This document shows, piece after piece, positions 42,305 to 47,000 of a stretch of DNA of 47,000 bases. The notes beneath the pieces were generated by a model. That model was not told the origin of the DNA. It made no database searches and saw only the letters and a program-made list of their open reading frames with translations. How positions within the stretch are numbered: position 1 is the first letter of the stretch; each line of letters begins with the position of its first letter. The DNA is taken from NCBI RefSeq assembly GCF_964340395.1, contig NC_135561.1, forward strand, positions 6,631,518 through 6,678,517, in the 5' to 3' direction. The translations under genes were made by a program, and so were the position numbers. This DNA comes from Glandiceps talaboti. Lineage: Eukaryota > Hemichordata > Enteropneusta > Spengelidae.

Positions 42305-42780
42305 TGAGACTGTCAAACTGGAGGGCACTCTTTTTTTTTTTTGGAAGGCCAGTTATTGTTTTGTTAATTGTATGGAGGTGTTACATCACAATTATGTATG
42401 TAAAATATACTGAACTGTAATTTAGTCACTGCAAAGCTTGAGGGCGCTCTTTACTGGAAAGGTCTGTTAGTGTTTTATCACCTAGAATTAACAGAAGTGA
42501 ACTTTACCCTTGGCCATTGGAAATTTCAAAGTCTTATGACAACATTAGGAGGCACTGTTTATCTGAAAGGTCTCTGACCTGAATGATTATCAGCAATAGA
42601 TGAAGCTCATCAATGCCAAGTCAACACTAGAGGGCAGTCTTTAGTAGTATGGCTTCAGCAATTGGTTTCTTCAAGAGTAAAAATTGATAATTTATGTCAA
42701 GTCAGCTCTAGAGGGCACTGTTCATTAAAAAGATGCAGTTGTTGTTTATACTTGGAAAGCAAAAACAGTTGAATCAACAA
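42305..42780. repeat. Degenerate ~100-bp tandem array with CTAGAGGGCA core
   Basis: Cores CTGGAGGGCACT (42318), CTTGAGGGCGCT (42437), GGAGGCACTG (42547), ACTAGAGGGCAGT (42627) and CTCTAGAGGGCACT (42706) are each followed by TTTA-rich sequence and (G)AAAGG-like blocks. The core resembles the CTCF motif. Confidence 0.6.
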
Positions 42781-43281
42781 CCAAAAATTCATAAATCACA
42801 ACCACAGTACAGATACCTTGACAATTCATACCTTGATGTTTGCATTCTTTCACTATATGGTTTATTTGATTGAATACTTTGATATTTTGACCTTGACTGA
42901 ACTTGGATTCTTCAGACCATTGAAAATATCACAAAGTTCACAATGATTGCATTGAGCTTTTGGTACTTAGCACGAAATACCCCGATGGGGTTGACATGAT
43001 GCTCATGTACAGCTGTGTTGTACAAACAGCAAACTCTTCACTGTGCACGTAGCCTCAAGTCAATTTGATAAAAAAATAGTAACCTTAATTAATGTACTTT
43101 TCAGGCTGCCAAATACTTAACCTTTAACCGAGTACTAAGTACATTTGCTTTATTTCAATCAAGAGTACTAATTTTTGTAACAAAGTCAAAAATGCTAAAA
43201 ACCAGATATTTTATGACACCTATGTGGGACTGTGGCAATCATGGGTTGTGTCATGCCCATATGTTATCTCCTCAATGAAGA

Positions 43282-43420
43282 GCGCCCCCTGGTGTTGCAC
43301 ATCTGACTGTCAGATAAAGAGTGTCCTCTAGTTTTGTGACTATTTGCCAGATGAAGAGCCTCCACAAGTGCTGTGATGTCCTCAGACAAAGCATGCCCTC
43401 TGGTGTTGTAATGTACACAC
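43282..43420. repeat. CTCF-like site within short degenerate repeat
   Basis: GCGCCCCCTGGTG at 43282-43294 closely fits the reverse CTCF consensus. Related units follow at about 49-bp spacing (GTGTCCTCTAGTTTTGT, GCATGCCCTCTGGTGTTGT), each preceded by AGA(T/C)(A/G)AAG. Confidence 0.5.
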
Positions 43421-43784
43421 CAAGTAAAGAGAGAGCTCATAATTGATCAAAGTGAAAATACAGTATGTCATGTGTAACTTACAGAGTTGGTCAATGTATG
43501 TCACTGTCCAAAGAAGCTCAAATATTGTACATCAACAAATACTACTCTCAACACTGTACTAATTTATATTCAGAATGCAATGGTTATAACAAAACAACTG
43601 TCTTTCATGCTGCCATGCCTTGCCTTGTCTTGTCATGACTTGCATTAGTGCAATGCAATGTAATTTCAGTGTTAATTATGATCAAACAATCTGCCTAAAG
43701 TTCATAAGAAATATTTACAATTTTTGAACAAGACTCTGTCATACTGCAGCTGTTTAATGTGCACTAGGAATGAGATGAACTATG

Positions 43785-43804
43785 CCCCCCCCCCCCCCCC
43801 CCCC
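43785..43804. repeat. Poly-C tract (20)
   Basis: Twenty uninterrupted C. Confidence 0.95.
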
Positions 43805-44058
43805 TATATCTGGGACAACCATTGTCATGAGACACAGTAACTGTTCAAATCTGACCAGTGAACTATGACCTCTTGGGGAACATTCTACTGTAAAAGAGGC
43901 CATGCCGTTTTACAGAATTACACAACGCTTGTATTGCCTTAGTCAAGTGTATTGTACAGGTGTTATGTTATGTTAAAAAAAGCGATGTTTTGATATTTTA
44001 TTCCCACATATTCATGATAGACTTCAACCCCTTGTATTTGCATCTTGTTTACTTATGA

Positions 44059-44071
44059 AGGTCAAAGGTCA
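44059..44071 (+). promoter_or_regulatory. DR1 nuclear-receptor motif
   Basis: AGGTCAAAGGTCA followed by AATAAT; identical to the motif at 41173. Confidence 0.4.
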
Positions 44072-45050
44072 AATAATATTTAGATCTACCAAATGCGTCA
44101 ACTACTCATAGTATTAAATCAGGGTAAATACGTACACATCATTACATTTACTGCTGGTTAAGAAAGGCTGTTACAAAACTTTAAAATGGGGAATATTTTA
44201 ATATGAAAGAAATTTTGTCTTTTCATATTTTTGAAACTGTATATTGATCTGTTGATCCAGTAAGAGAGGTCAAAGTGCAACTTATTAGAAACATACCGTC
44301 AAGCATGTTTTGAAGTTTTTAAGATGTTATGACTCTAGGGCACATGAGCTTTTGGTTTGTTGTATCTGATAACTCATATTGTGTTTTAATAACGTGAACA
44401 TCCGCACAAATGGAAATGTGATCAATTATGTCTGAAATGTTCAATTTATGCCACCAATTCAGGAAATTCCATTATCATCTACCTGTACTTTGATTTTTAA
44501 CCTAAGTTTTACATTTTTTTTCAAACAATACAAAAATTGTCAAATTTTGATTTGATATTTTCTAAAAACACAAAACAACTAATTTGATGAGGTTATATAG
44601 TTTTGAATCTTTACTAAGTCTGAAATTTTTTATATGCAGTATACTGCAGTTCTTTTTCAGATCTTTGACCACAACTGATAGTGTCAAAACTTGTCAAAAC
44701 ATCTTGATTACAAGAGTGCCCGCTATGTTGATATATCGTGATTACAAGAGCGCCCTCTATGTCAAAATATGGCAGAATAACTAGTACAATTCCAGCTCAA
44801 CTAGTTGACACAAAAACTCTCTAGACTTTGAATCAACAGGACAATATAAGAAGTAATCATACAAAATAAAAAGGAGTGTAATGATTTTATCAGTCATATT
44901 TACCCCAGTCAAGTGCAATAGTTGAATGATTTCTTGTTTTCAAAGCTTTTATCAGTTTGATAAGGGATTGACTTTTACTGTTGACTACTTTTATGCAAAT
45001 TGCCAACCTTCCAGTGTTCCCAGTGTGATGTGTGGTCAATCAACTCTATA

Positions 45051-45063
45051 AGGTCAAAGGTCA
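45051..45063 (+). promoter_or_regulatory. DR1 nuclear-receptor motif
   Basis: AGGTCAAAGGTCA followed by ATTATT; identical to the motifs at 41173 and 44059. Confidence 0.4.
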
Positions 45064-45716
45064 ATTATTCAGTACACCTTGAACTAACAATGAAAAACAA
45101 AGTGCAGATATTTATATTTTTGGAGAAAAAAAAAGCAAGCCCCGTAATATTGCTGCAGTATAAGTAATGAATGTGTAGTGTAACATCCATGTGAAATGTG
45201 GCATGTGTTTTACAAGCTGGAAGATACAGCTGTTGGTAAATGCTGATAGTCTGCTAGTGTGTATACATAAGTTATCAGAGCACCACTGCACTTTGCAGTG
45301 TATGTATTTTGCTATAGTTACGTAAACATAAAGATCGCAGATAATCTTTAAAAAAAACTAACTTTTATTGGAACCCATTCTATAAGGGATAAAAATTTAC
45401 TGAAATACCATAACGCTATTTACATGACCGGAGACAAAGTGATGTGAAAATTCCCAAAAATTGACAGCAATCATTCAAGGCAAGGAGTAATTCAGAAAAA
45501 CATAGCTTTGTGATTAGAATGAACTACCACAAAAACAAACCAAAAGTATTTTTCAAATCAGACTTTGGTGATTGAAAAACTAAATTTCTGTTTGTATCAA
45601 TTCTTTCACAAGAATTTGTATTAAGGATTCTTACAGCAGGATTGCAAATTGACAAATCAAATTTACATGGACAGGAACAAAATAACAAACTAGCACGGAC
45701 ACGACTAAAATGACAC

Positions 45717-45990
45717 AGACACAAACACAAACACAAACACAAACAAAATCACAAACGGACACAACTAAAATAAAATGACACAAACACAAACACAAACACA
45801 AACACAAACAAAATCACAAACGGACACAAACTAAAATGACACAAACACAAACACAGACACAAACACAAACACAAACACAAACGCAAACACAAACACAAAA
45901 TCACAAACACAAACACAAACACAGACACAAACACAAACACAAACACAAACACAAACACAGACACAAACACAAACACAAACACAAACTAAC
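45717..45990. repeat. (CAAACA)n minisatellite with longer higher-order unit
   Basis: ACAAACAC repeats interspersed with AAAATCACAAACGGACACAA blocks, so a larger unit was also duplicated. It generates a Phe/Val minus-strand frame that is not a gene. Confidence 0.95.
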
Positions 45991-46429
45991 ACAGACACAA
46001 CTAAAATAACTGATAACCCCTCAAAATATATTCTATTCTAACTGAGTAACATTTAAAATTGCTGTTATTTGTCAAAATCCCACCTGCAACATAAATGCAA
46101 GGAATATAGATTATGTTCAACCTTTGCTGCAACTTGTTACTATAACTTGTTACTATATAATTGAATTAGGAGGTGTTAAGTAGATATGGGAATTATACAT
46201 AATTACTTCTGCAAATTTAATCTTTTACTTCAACATTTTCTACTACTCACAGATTTCTATGGCAATGTGCATTGAAATTACAAAGGTCACATGATGATAC
46301 GTTTCCATGGCAGCATGTATCAGTTAGCAACATTGTCACTGTTGAACAGTTTATCAAAACACCTTAGGACAACACAAGATTATTTGGCAACCAGCCTTCT
46401 TGATAGTTTAAATGAAGGAATTAGTATGG

Positions 46430-46835
46430 CTGAGAATGATTTCATGGTAGAGTAGAGTGCTTAGGATTGTTGCATATCTAACAAGTTGGAGAATCCAACA
46501 CGGAGTTGGTATGGTTGAGAATTGAACAATGAGTAAGTATGGTTGAGAATCAAAAAATGTATATAAGAGAATATAACAATGAGTTTGTATGGTTGAGAAT
46601 CAAAAAATGTATATCAGAGAATCTTACAATGAGTTGGTATGGTTGAGAATTGAACAATGAGTAAGTATTGTTGAGAATCCAAAAACGAGTTGGTATGGGT
46701 GAGAATCAAAAAATGTATATCAGAGAATCTAACAATGAATTGGTATGGTTGAGAATTGAACAATGAGTAAGTTTGGTTGAGAATCAGAAAATGTATAGCA
46801 GAGAATTTAACAATGCGTTAATATGGCTGAGAATG
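46430..46835. repeat. Composite minisatellite (TATGGTTGAGAAT)
   Basis: Irregular array of AACAATGAGTTGGTATGGTT, GAGAATTGAACAATGAGTAAG and GAGAATCAAAAAATGTATATC units, with AAAAAATGTATAT blocks at 46552, 46602 and 46708. Confidence 0.9.
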
Positions 46836-47000
46836 TAAGAATAACTCAGGATAATTTGATTTGAATTTTGTTACTCATATTTTACTGATGTACCTTCAAC
46901 CATCACACACCACACTGGGGATTGGGTACAAAGGAATTGGCTTAGATGCAGGGAAAACCTTTTATCTTCAGGTTGTCCTACATTATTCAATAGTCTACCA

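Larger units (their letters stand above)
40900..47000. other. 3' flanking DNA without recognised gene
   Basis: No domain or splice-linked exon chain was recognised on either strand. The region holds the motif arrays, DR1 sites and minisatellites listed separately. Confidence 0.6.

Noticed and set aside
45524-45982. Minus-strand Phe/Val/Leu/Cys-rich frames
   Set aside because: Translation of the (CAAACA)n minisatellite.

Overview
This window is a stretch of animal (metazoan) genomic DNA. It is AT-rich and non-coding for most of its length, with short phase-consistent exons bounded by GT/AG splice sites, abundant microsatellites, truncated CR1/L2-like retrotransposons, a tRNA-derived SINE and several MITEs. 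Repeat content and protein divergence suggest a non-vertebrate bilaterian, possibly a marine invertebrate deuterostome; the species cannot be fixed by reading.

The only gene I can support is on the + strand: a nearly complete diacylglycerol kinase theta (DGKQ/dgk-1 family). I could join 22 exons from 12746 to 39685, plus two alternative last exons (40481-40543 and 40576-40755), with every reading phase consistent. The visible protein is about 879 residues without, or 955 with, a serine-rich cassette exon. The order is: second half of C1 domain A, C1-B, C1-C, linker, two RA-like regions, an RRM-like region, DAGK catalytic domain (GGDGT), DAGK accessory domain, basic tail. The N-terminus and first half of C1-A were not found and probably lie upstream, so positions 1-12745 read as one long intron.

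The main surprise is that exon edges are repeatedly caught up in tandem duplications. The 3' splice site and start of the C1-C exon occur eight times (85/89-bp units, 15911-16596). The next exon has two decayed copies upstream (17191, 17373). The C1-B exon has a decayed partial copy just before the following exon (14735). The 5' splice site of the first catalytic exon is repeated downstream at 48-bp spacing (35575-35790). The last exon exists as two functional-looking versions 95 bp apart. Only one copy at each internal site keeps the frame; extra splice sites would mostly give premature stops.

Layout: 1-12745 intron with dispersed repeats, MITEs and homopolymers; 12746-17677 C1 exons with two truncated retroelements; 17678-27062 large introns with minisatellites and a cassette exon; 27063-34443 RA and RRM-like exons; 35453-39685 kinase exons; 40481-40755 alternative ends; 40756-47000 3' UTR and flank, with GAGGGC/CTCF-like motifs, nuclear-receptor DR1 motifs and minisatellites but no recognised gene.
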